A stretch of 64,000 nucleotides of DNA from Cristatella mucedo (GCA_009760855.2 WPIO01000190.1:192001-256000); one strand, 5' to 3'. Numbered from the stretch's first letter, positions 44,395-56,232 are shown. Translations and numbers: made by a program. The notes: generated from the sequence alone by a model not told the origin.

Positions 44395-46143
44395 TGCCCC
44401 TCTGACAAAGCGCACTGTGCGCCCCCGCCCAGACGGCCTATGGTTTACTGCAGACATTAAACTAGCCAAGTCTACTAAACGAAAGCTTGAAAAAGCATAC
44501 AAAAGATCCGGACTAACTGTCCATCGACAGGCATATGAAGACTACTGTAGGTCGTACCAATCGATCCTAGCAAAGGCTAAGTCTAGTTTTTATAAAAACA
44601 TTGTTGAATCACAGATGCACAATCCAAAAATTCTGACGTCGACAATAAACCATCTCCTCAACCGTTCCCAGATTAGCTCCTTACCTGATGATCCTAATGA
44701 TGATCTAGCCGATCGCTTCTCTCGATTCTTTGTGCAGAAGATAGACAAGATCAGGAAATCCATCCCTGCGATGACAACCTCCCCACTAGAATGCTGTTCC
44801 TCGGTTCCTGGCTGCACCTCAATGTCTGCATTTAGGCAGGTCACTAGTGATCTAGTCCTAAAGTTCGTATCTCAATCAAAGAAGACAACAAGTCCTCTTG
44901 ACCCTATTCCCACTGTCCTGCTCCTACGTTGCATTGATCTGCTGCTGCCATGCAAAACTAACATAATTAATAAGTCATTAGCCTCAGGTCATGTCCCAGC
45001 ACCTTTCAAAAAAGCTGTAGTCAGGCCACTTCTCAAGAAAGCTACACTTGACCAAGAGAACTTGAGCAACTACCGCCCAGTTTCCCTTCTACCATTCCTA
45101 TCAAAGACACTCGAACGGGTCGTGGCGGACCAGCTGAACCCGCACATGGATGGCAGCAAATTTTCTAAAACTAAACAATGATAAACTAAATTACTAGTTA
45201 TGGGCAAACCCAGTGTGATTCAGAAATTGGAAAGGCTGACTTTTAAAATTGGCTCTGCCAGCATATCTCCAGTTGAATCAGCTCGAAATCTAGGTGTCAT
45301 ATTCCAAAGCGACCTCTCGTTAGACGACCACGTCAGCTCCACAGTCAAATCTGCCTATTTTCAGCTTCATAACATTGCTACAATACGGGCTTGTTTAGAT
45401 AAAGATACCACGTCCAAGTTGGTCCATGCATTCGTGACATCCCGTCTCGACTTCTGCAACTCACTGCTTACTAGCCTACCAGCATGTGCGATCAGGCGAT
45501 TGCAGCTGGTGGAAAACTCTGCAGCTAGGCTTGTCGGTCGTGAGCGTCGCAGTTGCCACATTACTCCACTTCTCGCCGACCTGCACTGGCTACCAGTCAA
45601 GCAACGGATTGACTTCAAGGTTTTGTCGCTCACTTTTAGGTCCCTTCATTCTATTGCTCCAGCCTATCTTTCAGATATACTACCCCACCAGGCCACGCAT
45701 CGTGCCACCCGCTTTTCGGAATCCAACAGTCTAGAAATACCTCGTACAAACCTCAAATCCTTTGGAGACCGTGCATTTAGTTCATATGCCCCCAAAGCCT
45801 GGAACTCCCTCCCGACCTGCGTCAGAACATCCCCTGACCTGACCACATTTAAAAGGAACCTAAAAACACACCTATTTAGGACAGCATTTAGTGGGTCCCT
45901 GTGATTCGTCCTTGATGTGCTTATGCGTGCTGACACTGTGCATGCTGCCACTAACCACATTTGCATGCTGACCCTGTGCATGTCACCCCTAACCATATTA
46001 CTCATTTCGTTTGCTTTTCAAGCATGATTTTACTTACCATTCAATTGCATTTCACTTTACAGCAAATGTAAAGCGCCTAGAGAGAGATTAAGTTCTCTGA
46101 GGGCGCTTTATCAAGTGAATTATTATTATTATTATTATTATTA
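44395..46143 (+). pseudogene. L2-type LINE with internal deletion of the RT core
   Basis: The longest 5' extent here: the linker after the endonuclease (LAKSTKRKLEKAYKRSGLTV), then SLASGHVPAPFKKAVVRPLL and YRPVSLLPFLSKTLERVVAD. At 45139|45140 about 507 bases (fingers/palm with YADD) are missing compared with 56546-57052 of the other copy. The C-terminal part resumes ([20 protein letters not shown]), followed by UTR and (ATT)n. It is dead but otherwise well preserved. Confidence 0.9.
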
Positions 46144-46907
46144 CGATAAACAAGCTGTTTACTTGGTTCGTACTCTACCGTGTGTTGTTTTCCAAACATA
46201 ACATCAGCGACAGGATGATCTCAAGTTCTTTAACGTGATTTGAGGATGGAACCAACATCCGTGTTACTATGCCTAAAGGTGCAAGCTGCTTGCGATAGCG
46301 TAGGCAGGGCATGCTGGCAGAAACATCAGATCAAACCGGGCTCTCTCAGTTGCATCATGCATCAGGAAGTCAACGGTAAGCTGATGACCGATAGGAGCAA
46401 AAGAACCAAAACACTGCGTGCATTCGAAGAGCTGCTTACAGCAATCATAAAACCATTGGGTACCGAGGCAATCGCCTGCAACTGCCGAGCGCTTTCGATA
46501 CCACCAGTTTGAAGCCAGCACGCCAGCCAGTCCATTTCTGGCTTTATGCGTTAGGCATCCTACCCCCAACGCATGCTACTTTGATTCTGTCCTGGACGAA
46601 GCTTTGACGGGTCGTTCGATTCGTGGTGGGCTGGCCGATAAAGGCTGAAGGGAGAGCGCTGGTATAAAGATAGCAGCGATGTCCCATCATGGCCGGCAAG
46701 CGACGACCGGGCCTTCAAGCCCCGAGCCTTGGAGGAGGAGGGTGGCCAGCTATTCGTGGGTGCAGCGCCAACGTGCACGCAGGCAGGCCGACAGTAGCGG
46801 AACATGGCAGCGACAAAGAGTGCCCTTAACTTTTAACGTAACTGAAAGTATATCCCTCTACAACACCACACAGCCACAAGGACTGAGTGGGTGCTATACA
46901 TACATAC

Positions 46908-47042
46908 ATAATTAATTTATAGAGAACTTACTCTCTTCTTTCACATATGTCCCGGGGCTCGAGCCCACGACCTTGGTCGTCAAATACATTCACTCTGAAC
47001 TTGGTCGGGACGAGCACCTTAAACACCGAGCCAAACCAGACA
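46908..47042 (-). mobile_element. tRNA-derived SINE (family A), reverse
   Basis: On -: TCTGGTTTGGCTCGGTGTTT, AAGGTGCTCGTCCCGACCAAG, then GGTCGTGGGCTCGAGCCCCG and a degraded tail ending in (TATG)n. Confidence 0.78.
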
Positions 47043-47744
47043 TAGGATATAAACTCGTACACAACCGACAGAGCACCACTGCACTGGCAACCGCAGCAAA
47101 GCCATGGGTGCAACTCTTCCTTTGAAATGATGCCTACAGCTCAACTTAATGCTAACTACACGATTAAGGCTTATATGTTGGCTAACCATGGATTATGATA
47201 TAACCGGTTCATAGTCACTGCGATTTGGGAAATGCAAATAATAATCCGGCAGTCCCAGTCAGGCCGATCTAGCACGTCGTCATTTCAAATGCTTTTGCTG
47301 AAGTAACAGCTGCCACTTGCAAATTTGATTGCCATGCATTGGCAGCTGGATCCTTCTCTCACGCTGACCTCGGTGCTCGGCATTGCACTGCACGAACGCA
47401 CCCAGTGTACCAGCAGGCACCGTGGCAAGCTTTCGTTGCTTTTGTTGGTACAGGCCACAAAACATTTTTAGACCTGACTCCATAACGATTGCAGTGTAGG
47501 CCAGAGGATGGTGACTCGGTGCATGCGATAACAGTGTGCATGCCATACATACATAAGTATTCAGCTTACCGACGAATGGCTAAAATACACACAATGGTCC
47601 TACTGTCTATTCATCGTGAATAGGCCAATCAGCTAACCAAGGGTTTGCTGGCATGGTCCTGCCCTGCTCTACTGAAGCTGCCTGCAAGACGAGCCATTCT
47701 GGTAAGCTGGCTCTATGCAACAATCGATGCAGTCACGATTAATA

Positions 47745-47950
47745 TTAATTAATAATAATGCACTTGATAAAGCGCCCTCAGAGAACTTAATCTCTTTCTA
47801 GGCGCTTTACATTTGCTGCAAAGGGAAATCCACTTCAGATCCACGCTGTTCTCTATGAGACAGACACAGATAAATAATAATAATATCTACATATTTGCAT
47901 GGCACACACAGAGAACTGAATCTCTTTCTAGGCACTTTACACATGCTGTA
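47745..47950 (-). repeat. Two L2-family LINE 3' tails in tandem
   Basis: AATAATAATGCACTTGATAAAG then CGCCCTCAGAGAACTTAATC at 47750-47830, and a more diverged version at 47876-47950. Confidence 0.7.
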
Positions 47951-48461
47951 AGAAACTAAGAAGGCATGACAAACTAGATTCGGTTAGTGCCGTGCGTCCC
48001 CTCGTTTGGATGAGTGGACGCACCATGACAGTATTGGCCAACGATGAGATAAGCCATTACTGCATAGTGATCAAACACGGCAGGCAGAGGCACACCCTGC
48101 CGATCGTCGTCGTCGTACACGGTGACAGGCAGACCCCTAGTCCGGCACGAACTGGCTTTCGAACACAAAGCTTGACTACCTGACAGCCTTCGAGCCTTGC
48201 TCTCGGCTAAGGGCGTTGCTGCAAAAGCGATCATGGTCAAAGAATGCAGGAACCGTGCTGCTGCCGGTTACACGGTTAATCTCAAGTCCAGAGCTAGACA
48301 CATGCTCAAATAGGGCTGGCCGGAGCATACTCCTCGCTACAGAAGCACGCAAAAGAGAATTTGGAAAGGCTTCAAGACGAAGGTATCTTTGACCCCACGA
48401 TAAGGGTGAATGGGAGACACCGCGGATAGTTGTTCCACCTACTGCAGCTGATCAGTTGCAG

Positions 48462-48646
48462 GAATAGCATTGGCTGTATATGCATATGATATAACGAATC
48501 GCACGGTATGCTTGCATAGCACTGCTGACAGACCATCGTGGCTGCCAATGAGCGAGGCTGGATGGGACTACAAGACTGATCACGAGTATGCAATCGCATA
48601 CCTGGAAGAGCTTCACGCTAGCGTGGCTGATGATTCGCCAGAAACT
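48462..48646 (+). CDS. Well-bounded exon of an unrecognised + strand gene
   Basis: The acceptor is GCTGATCAGTTGCAG and the donor ACT|GTGAGT. Phase is 1 to 0, 61 codons. The peptide begins IALAVYAYDITNRTVCLHST and continues ADRPSWLPMSEAGWDYKTDH, EYAIAYLEELHASVADDSPET. The mix of aromatic and charged residues suggests a folded domain. I do not recognise it. An L2 fragment (48757-49314) lies in the following intron. Confidence 0.55.
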
Positions 48647-48756
48647 GTGAGTGATCAGGTTGCGGCATCAGTGTATTGCTTTGTTATGGAGGGATAGCCG
48701 CCGATTTGTGCAGAAGACACTCTGAGAGCATGCTTCGTCAAGAAAGATGGCATGAC

Positions 48757-49314
48757 TGGCTACCAGTCAAGCAACGGATTGACTTCAAGGTTTTGTCGCT
48801 CACTTTTAGGTCTCTTCATTATATTGCTCCAGCCTATCTTTCAGATATACTACCCCATCAGGCCAAGCATCGTACCACTCGCTTTTCGGAATCCAACAGT
48901 CTAGAAATACCTCGTACAAACCTTAAATCCTTTGGAGACCGTGCATTTAGCTCGTATGCTCCCAAAGCCTGGAACTCCCTCCCGACCTGCATCAGAACAT
49001 CCCCTGACCTGACCACATTTAAAAGAAACTTAAAAACACACCTATTTAGGACAGCATTTAGTGGGTCCCTGTGATTCGTCCTTGTTGTGCTTATGCATGC
49101 TGACACTGTGCATGCTGCCACTAACCACATTTGCATGCTGACCCTGTGCATGTCACCCCTAACCATATTATTCATTTTGTTTGTTTTTCAAGCATGATTT
49201 TACTTACTATTCTATTGCGTATCACTTTGCAGCAAATGTAAAGCGCCTAGAAAGAGATTAAGTTCTCTGAGGGCGCTTTATCAAGTGCAATATTATTATT
49301 ATTATTATTATTAT
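48757..49314 (+). pseudogene. 5'-truncated L2-type LINE (C-terminus, UTR, tail)
   Basis: It begins abruptly at WLPVKQRIDFKVLSLTFRSL, reads to the natural ORF2 end LKTHLFRTAFSGSL, then UTR and (ATT)n. Over 95% alike by eye to 45587-46143, so a young copy. It lies in an intron of the unrecognised + strand gene. Confidence 0.88.
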
Positions 49315-49471
49315 TTTGACTGATGATCAAAGTTGCTTTGTGTGGTCATAACCACAGCGCTTTGCAAATGCCTGCTAAATGAACATCATGCCACCTTTTG
49401 TGTTGCGAACGCTATGCCCATGGCCCATAGCTACTTGTGGTGGTCTACGATGGGACACGATATCGACGATG

Positions 49472-49501
49472 AAGACCATTAGCTAGCTAGCTAATGGTCT
49501 T
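49472..49501. repeat. Perfect 30-bp palindrome
   Basis: AAGACCATTAGCTAG followed directly by its reverse complement. Confidence 0.95.
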
Positions 49502-49548
49502 TATGCACTAGTCACTGGAATGCCCCTGCTGATTCGTTTCTTTTGCAG

Positions 49549-49686
49549 CCCTGGCCGAGAGCCGACCAGTCCGAATCAAGAGTGCTGAAAGAATACACCA
49601 ACTGCTCAGCAGAATTGAGGCTCTCTCGAAGTGGGTTCGGGATAAGAGCAATGCAAGCAGCAACCCCCAAAGTGACGATCCATGTG
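49549..49686 (+). CDS. Well-bounded exon, predicted helical, unrecognised gene
   Basis: A strong acceptor (ATTCGTTTCTTTTGCAG) and donor (G|GTAAGG) bound 45 codons, phase 1 to 1. The peptide LAESRPVRIKSAERIHQLLS continues RIEALSKWVRDK and a Ser/Asn/Asp-rich end. The first half should form an amphipathic, possibly coiled-coil helix. The family is not recognised. It probably belongs to the same gene as 48462-48646 and 50293-50460. Confidence 0.55.
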
Positions 49687-50292
49687 GTAAGGATATATTC
49701 ACCTGTTTACTATAGACACTTGGCCAAATAATGGACCCAGGTTTTATTTCACACAAGTTCAGCAGGCTTGTATCCAAAATAGCAATCGTACCACCTTCTT
49801 GCCACCATTCCTTCCGGGTTCAAATGGTGCTGCAGAAAGATTAGTTCAGACAACAAAAATGGGCCAGAAGAGGACTTCGGCACAACGACCACGCCCACTC
49901 GCTACCCTGCCACGAGCTCAAATGAGTTGCCACTCGCATGAGTCCTAGCACGAACTCTTTGTCGAACCACAGCTGCAGACCGGACCACCTCTCTACGATG
50001 CGACCAGATGTGCACAGCTCCGGCAGACAGGACATGGGGAAGGAGTAGCAGGAAGCCTCACATGCCAATCATTGTGCCACTGACAGACAGGCCACTGCAG
50101 TCCCACTCACCACTGCAGGCAGTCCTGCTAAAAGGCCAAGGATCAACCGAAGCAAGCGGTCGCCAGGAGTGGTCAGGAGAAGGAACAAAAACAGGAAAAA
50201 ATGCACATTGCGTTTGCAAGTAAGGGATCGACTAAGAATTTGCAATTTCGAATACTTGGCTATGCATCACTTGCCGACTTTACCTGCTGCAG

Positions 50293-50460
50293 CAGTTAGA
50301 TGCAGCACGAGCAGTAGCTGCTGCGGCAGCGGATGACTCGATCTCGGATTCAGCTGCTCCTCATGCCGAGCCGCTTCCCAGCTCGGCAGCAGCTCTACAC
50401 CTCATCTGCTCGAATACACGAGAAACGCTAGACCGAGAGCAAGCTAGATTGATAAAACAG
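50293..50460 (+). CDS. Well-bounded exon, Ala-rich, unrecognised gene
   Basis: The acceptor is ACTTTACCTGCTGCAG and the donor CAG|GTGCCG. Phase is 0 to 0, 56 codons. It runs QLDAARAVAAAAADDSISDS, then a Pro/Ser/Ala linker, then LHLICSNTRETLDREQARLI. The phase does not join directly to 49549-49686; a further exon, possibly within 49980-50222, would be needed. No family recognised. Confidence 0.5.
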
Positions 50461-51164
50461 GTGCCGTATTGATGGGGAGGAGTGCAGTGTCTGGTCTCAG
50501 TAATTTGGGCTCCCAGGTGGCTAAACAATGTACACGGCAAAGGCCGGAAGTTCCAGCCTCCCTGCTAGATGCCAGTGTGTACTGCCACAAGGGGTTCACT
50601 AAACTTGTTACTTGGTTCTTGCTCGGCAGTGTTGCTTGGAAAATATCACAACCCTTGAAGTCTATAACAGTATGCATTACCTTGCCTTGCTTAATTTTAA
50701 ATGTCAGTAGTAGCTTCAAGATTATCCTAATTTCTATCATTAATCAGTTGACATCCTTAAGCATCGGTGTAGCCAGCTCCACGACCCAAGACTTGCTAAC
50801 TGTAAGCCGATAAAATGGATGCAAAAAGATGCTAAAGCAATTTAGCTGAACTGGGTGTCAATTGCTGTCAGCCAGATGGAGACCTCGATGCACATGGGAC
50901 TCCTATCGGGGAAGCATTCTGCTGGGGATTTCGCTCCCGCTCGAAAGAGCAGGCACTTTGTTATACGTTTAGTGCCAAACTTCATCAAAGCAGAATTACT
51001 ACTGATTACGAATGGTTCGTTTTAAAAGGCTGCAGATAATTCCATTGTGGATGCTGATTGTAAAATACCTCTGCTGTGACCACCATTCAGCAAAATAATC
51101 ACCACATTCTCCTTATCAAATGCACGAAGAAAAGGGTAAAGGTAGGCTGATTTAACAGCCTCAC

Positions 51165-51310
51165 TCACAGACCGGCACATGAGCCGTGGTGGCTATCATT
51201 CCTGCTTGCAGTGGCATGTACAGGATTGCCTGCTGAGTGGCTCGAACCCACGACCCTGGATCGTGAGTATGTATGAGCACCTTACTGCAAGACCCTCGTC
51301 CACTCTCGTT
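51165..51310 (-). repeat. Diverged SINE, family B
   Basis: It keeps TGAGCCGTGGTGGCTATCA, CGCTTGCAGTGGC-like and GGCTCGAACCCACGACC blocks in rearranged order relative to 37543-37737. Old copy. Confidence 0.45.
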
Positions 51311-51474
51311 ATCACATGTTTAAAGATGATATCAAACGGTGCCGTGTCCTTATGTCTACAGTGGGTACATGACAGTGATCGGATTCTATCTTAATATGAT
51401 TTCAAAGCAAAGATGTCAAGGGTCATCGGCCAAACGATGAGCCTTTGATGTACAGGGGTAATACCTTGAGGATC

Positions 51475-52250
51475 TGCTCTACATACCCTACCTTTCACAA
51501 CTTATACTCTACTTCTTGCGGCTGTAATCACCAAGCACAACCTATGCGTTGATTTATACGCAGACAGTACTCAGCTGTACCTAAGCTTTGATCATTCCCG
51601 CCCATCCAGCAACCTCAATTCCCCAACACTTTCACAGCTAGGATTGCCGGCATTTGCACTGGGATGGCAGCTAACTTTGCTAAAATGAATGACAAAAAGA
51701 TAAGTCTAACAGCTCTGGCAAAATCCAGTGTCACTCTGAGACTGGGAAGCCTTGACTTCAAACTGGCTCAGCCAGCATCTCTGCTGTAGCTTCTGCACGA
51801 GATTTAATGTCTGCGCTTTATCAAGTGCAATATTATTATTATTATTATTATTATTGCTCCAAATGATCAGTGCTACTTGCCCACACAGCTCCATCCAGTC
51901 TGCCTACTTCCAGCTATTTAATACAGCAGTATTGCACAAAGTCGGACATGCTTAATTAGCTCACATTTTTGACATCACGTCGAGACCTGTGTAACTCTCT
52001 TCTCTCTGTCCAGTCCTTCTGCCTGTACGACAAACCGGTTACCGATGGCCCAAAACCCTTGGCAGCCAGGCTCGTCTATCATGAATGACACAGCTGCCAC
52101 ACTGTAATACTTCTCGGTGACCAACATTGGCTCCCCAGGCTCGTCTGTCATGAATGACACAGCTGCCACCCTGTAATAATACTTCTCGACGACCTACATT
52201 GGCTCCCGGCCAAGCAGCCGATCGACTTCAAGGTCGTGTAACTTATGTTC
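51475..52250 (+). pseudogene. Old L2-type LINE with tail insertion and tandem duplication
   Basis: RT core in pieces (YADD region reads YADSTQLYLSFDHS), then the PVESARN-like and HWLPxKQ regions. A 43-bp L2 tail (GCGCTTTATCAAGTGC plus ATT repeats) is inserted at 51813-51855. A segment of about 71 bp is duplicated at 52067-52137 and 52138-52208. Confidence 0.7.
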
Positions 52251-52572
52251 CAGCTGAACTATCTACACCCTCGTGCAACCTGCTCTGGTCGTTGAGCTGT
52301 CTGCGCCTCAACCAATCTCGAACCCTAACTAACATGACCGACGAGTCTCCACTTCTCTCCACTACCGGTGATGGCACGGCACTGGCTTGACCTAGGGGGT
52401 TAAAGGCAGTACGATCGCCTAACAGCAAGAATGTTCAGGCCAACCCTGCGATCCAGCCATTATTCACCAGCCAAGTTGGCAGGGAACAATAGGCAGCCGC
52501 TGGCTCATTTGCTACCTCTCGAGGCAGTCGATTCCTTTCCCTGACCTCTCTTGACCACGGCTACTCCCCTCA

Positions 52573-52614
52573 GGCTCGAGGTGCTGCCGAGCTTTGAGCA
52601 AAGCACCTCGAGCC
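52573..52614. repeat. 13-bp inverted repeat next to a poly-G run
   Basis: GGCTCGAGGTGCT and its exact reverse complement flank 16 bases. A run of about 22 G follows at 52615-52636. Confidence 0.9.
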
Positions 52615-52723
52615 GGGGGGGGGGGGGGGGGGGGGGTCACATGACACCAATCAGGCACTCCCTTAACACAAAAAACCAAGGGGGAGGGGTCCCTATACAC
52701 CTCCCAGATGCGAGTGCGCCGTA

Positions 52724-52727
<4 letters not shown>

Positions 52728-52779
<52 letters not shown>
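52728..52779. repeat. (CA)n microsatellite
   Basis: Pure CA run. Confidence 0.95.
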
Positions 52780-52780
<1 letters not shown>

Positions 52781-52828
52781 CGAAGTGTCAAGGTGGCCGA
52801 GTCAGACTTAGGCCGGCAGCCGGCTTAC

Positions 52829-52987
52829 CAGATCAGCAGCAGCTAGTGCTGCTGCTGCTGCTGTCGCCTCATTGCAAGCTACCGCTGCATCTCCGTTGGC
52901 CAGATCGGACTCGTGGCACGCTCCCGGTGGCTGGTGGGCGGCTTCCTTCACAGGCAGTAACTTCAGTATCCTCCGAATGACTCTCCG
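52829..52987 (-). CDS. Well-bounded exon of an unrecognised - strand gene
   Basis: Read on the - strand, acceptor TTGCTTTACAG and donor CTG|GTAAGC bound 53 codons, phase 0 to 0. It starts RRVIRRILKLLPVKEAAHQ, a basic amphipathic helix, and ends in an Ala-rich stretch encoded by a GCA/GCT run. Upstream on the same strand (53.5-55.0 kb) are further GC-rich open stretches that may be sister exons. The family is not recognised. Confidence 0.45.
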
Positions 52988-53237
52988 CTGTAAAGCAAGG
53001 CACCGAAAGCGGATTGAGACACGAGCAAGGCCTCATTGTGGCACTCATCGTGAGAGCCCGATCGATTAATTGAATGAGGAGCTCGAATACTCTTGGCAAA
53101 AAAGAGTTCAAGCTTGGAATTTGCTGCTTTCCTCTACTTGATGTTTGCGCTTGGAGATTGCAAACTCAAACTCATGCATATATGAGGAGCAGGCTCGGTG
53201 AGAAATGCTCAGGCCGAGACAAGAGGAGCTCAGCCAC

Positions 53238-53294
53238 GGAAGAGGAGGAGGAGGAGGAGGAGGAGGAGGAGGAGGAGGAGGAGGAGGAGGAGGA
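53238..53294. repeat. (GAG)n microsatellite
   Basis: Pure trinucleotide run; poly-Glu on +, poly-Pro or poly-Ser on -. Confidence 0.95.
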
Positions 53295-53499
53295 CAACAA
53301 TCGCTGCTCGCCCATGGCAGCAGCCCGGCATGCTCGGGCAAGCTCGGCGCGGAGGCTCCTCGGCAACTTAGGCCACCGCTGACGATTGGTGCTGTGCCAG
53401 CTTCATTGCCTCCAGCTTTTTGCTCAACTGCAGCCATTAGGGCAAGCGGGCAGCTGACGGTGCACAAAACTGCCACCCGATGACAGCAACTTCAGCACG

Positions 53500-54992
53500 T
53501 CACGTGACCGCAAAGAGGAAGTTCTGGCTGTTATGCATTAAACATCTTTGGGGAGCCCAGGGCGATGCACACATACAGCTTGGTAGTAGCAGCTGACAGG
53601 GCAACCCTGTCGTGGTCAATGATTCTACAGGCTCCCCACAACACACAGCAAGGTCTCCCTGATAGCTCCATGCTAGCCAGCTGTTGCTAATGGGTGTGAC
53701 AAATACGCAGCCACGGGCTGCAGCAGCAGCAGCAAGCTCAGACGAAACAGCCACATCGAAATGAGGAAGAGAGCATCGCACGACACGGGCATCGACCTGA
53801 AAGCGATCGCACGGTAAGCCCCGGGGGGGGGTGCCGGCGTACGACACACGACCGGGCTCCACAGCAGCATCGGTGTGAGACAAGCTACAGGTATGCAAAC
53901 AAATGTCGATCTGTGCCGATTCATGCCTACTTCTCTGCATAAGCAGCACAGACGTCGGGCCTTCGAGCTGATGTCAGCAGCCATACCCAATCGACTGCAA
54001 TGGGCCATGGCAGGGCTCCGGGTGATGCCAAGTGTAAACTTAATCGGAATGGGGGGAAAGCTGTATCTCTTTCATTTTCATCAACTGGAGCCAAATTAAA
54101 ACCTCTACCAACAGAAGATTTCCTTGATTTGCCGAAATGAGAGGGTGTGGCAGCCCTCTGCACGACCTGCCGTCGGGCTAGGTAGCACGACCGAGCAGCA
54201 AGCCCTCTGCTGGCTCCAATACCACACAGGTCTAGCCTAGTCTACACACCCTAGACGCCAGCCAAGCCAAGCCTACACATTCTAGACGGCTGCCGGCGTC
54301 GAGGGCTCCAGTGTTCCCTCCTTCCTTTGTACTCCTTCGGCAGCCCTTATATTTCACTCATATGTGTTGGTTCTGCACTGCCGAGCCATTGTTCGTTCCG
54401 AACCCGCCCGACAGCTGGTGGCAGTTTGTGGTAGATGGATGTCCCCACATATGGTGCCAATGCATGCACGGATTTGGGTAGGAGTGCCGAGTCATCCACC
54501 GAGTGCCATCGTCGTCGGCCCATCCACCGCTCGCTCGTGAGCCTGAGGCTACTTAGACAGTCTGAGCCCTCGTAGGGTCTCCACCCCCAAAGCTCGAAGG
54601 CTGCAGGGTCATGTTCTCCCACAGGTCACAGTTAAGCAGCAATTTCGGCGATTCTCTGGCAAAGGCTGCTGCTAACTGAGGAAGAGGTCTACGCGCCGGC
54701 TTTTCCTTTTTCCGCGCCGGCTTTTCAAGAAAGAGACAAGGCGAGGGAGGCCAGCGGCTGCAACACTCAACAGCTGTTCGAAACGGCAGTGGAGTGTTGC
54801 ATCCGCTGGCGAGTCGCAGGAGCACATCCTCGCCGCTGAGCCTGCGAGCAGAGGCTCCACCCGGTGCAAGAGCTGCCGAAGAAGTGACACAACTGCGTTC
54901 GGGGGTCGGTGTAACTGCACTGCTGCTGCATACCTGCCCGCTAAGCACCCTAACAGTGTCTGCTCGGTGACACTGAGCAGGAGTATACACAA
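53500..54992 (-). other. GC-rich open stretches, possible further exons of the 52.8 kb gene
   Basis: On the - strand, an acceptor-like GATCGCTTTCAG (near 53798) is followed by an open frame with VDARVVRCSLPHFDVAVSSE. Between 54992 and 54672 another open frame reads VSLLRQLLHRVEPLLAGSAA and ends in KSRRGKRKSRR. Composition is protein-like, but splice boundaries are ambiguous and more than one frame is open. No family recognised. Confidence 0.2.
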
Positions 54993-55374
54993 ACACCAAG
55001 AATTTACAGTAGCACTTATCCATATGCATCCTCCCTAAATAGATCATCTCATAGTATCATCAGTGGCGGAGCCAGAGGGAGGCTGGGCGCCTTTCCTTTG
55101 TCTACCCCCTACCCCCACCATACAGCAGGCAACCACCTTGGCCGCCCCTATTCTTGATGCAATCTCTCGCTTTGCAAGTGAGAGGAAGGTTAGTCAGCCA
55201 CTACTTCTTAAGTATCGCTGAATATTTGGGTTATGTTCATGGGAACCACTGGTATTCCATTAAGAGAAAGTCAGTTTTCATCGAGTAAACATGTACTGCC
55301 TCATATTTGATGAAGCTCAAACAAATCTCACACAATGAAATTTCCTATTAAGTATTGATTCGCTACTCGCTAAC

Positions 55375-55440
55375 AAAACTCTCCTGCGTAACACCCACAT
55401 AAACTTTGTGGAGTTACAGACAGAGATACAGTCTATTCCA
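55375..55440 (+). repeat. Second non-LTR family, terminal 3' fragment
   Basis: AAACTCTCCTGCGTAACACC then CACATAAACTTTGTGGAGTT, the last 60-70 bases of the family before its tail. Confidence 0.5.
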
Positions 55441-56232
55441 TTAATGGCATAGTCACAGAGCCAGCTCATTCACAGGTATTCCCAGCAAGCTGGGAGCCAG
55501 TGAACCGTGAAATAAACGGGTGGGGAGATGCATATCCGATCTCGTGACTTTTCATCTAAACACATTCTACATGCATGGAACATCACCCAAAGGTGGCCAT
55601 TCATTGAGTGAGATCTGCTTCGAATGTGCATGCTGCATGGGCTTAACACACACACCTGGAAGTAATGGAAATCTGGGAACAGGGGTGAGCTAATCTAGTC
55701 AGCACGAATCTATGGTAATAGCTAGGCGTCAACGGGCAGCAGACCTGGAGAGCTGTGGGGAACTCTGCCATACTCGTGCTTTGCGATCTAGTCCTTGCTT
55801 CTGCTAGAGTCAGCCATGAAGTAGATACGATCTCACTTTCACCCATCTGCTTGCCTAACTAGCGGCCTATCCCGTTCCATATCACACTGCTCACATTAGA
55901 AAGAATCTATGACGAAACTCTGTGAATGATGCGATCGTATTAATGCGGTTGAAGCTTCTGCTTTTTTATTAATCCATTTCAATAAATACACATTGGTTAC
56001 CAACCATTATCCATATACACTGTACATGACTTTTCGTCTGCGTAATCCCTTCGGTAATAAAAAGGAGCAGGGCAGCAGCGCTGGCCAGTTTTTAAAATGA
56101 GAAACATGGACACCAGACACCTTATACACACAGTGGTCGGCGGTCGGGACTGGCTTGTCATGCAGCAGCAACGTTCGGCACACGCTAAGGTTCTCTAACA
56201 AACACATGCTGCATCATTAGCAACTGTGAACT

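Larger units (their letters stand above)
46144..48461. other. Spacer/intron; one ambiguous open stretch
   Basis: Apart from the SINE and L2 tails, 47974-48240 is open on both strands; - has an acceptor-like CGCTTTTGCAG and VTVYDDDDRQGVPLPAVFDH. I could not decide whether this is coding. Confidence 0.3.

Noticed and set aside
54347-54622. Open - frame of 91 codons
   Set aside because: No splice sites and no homology recognised; random composition.
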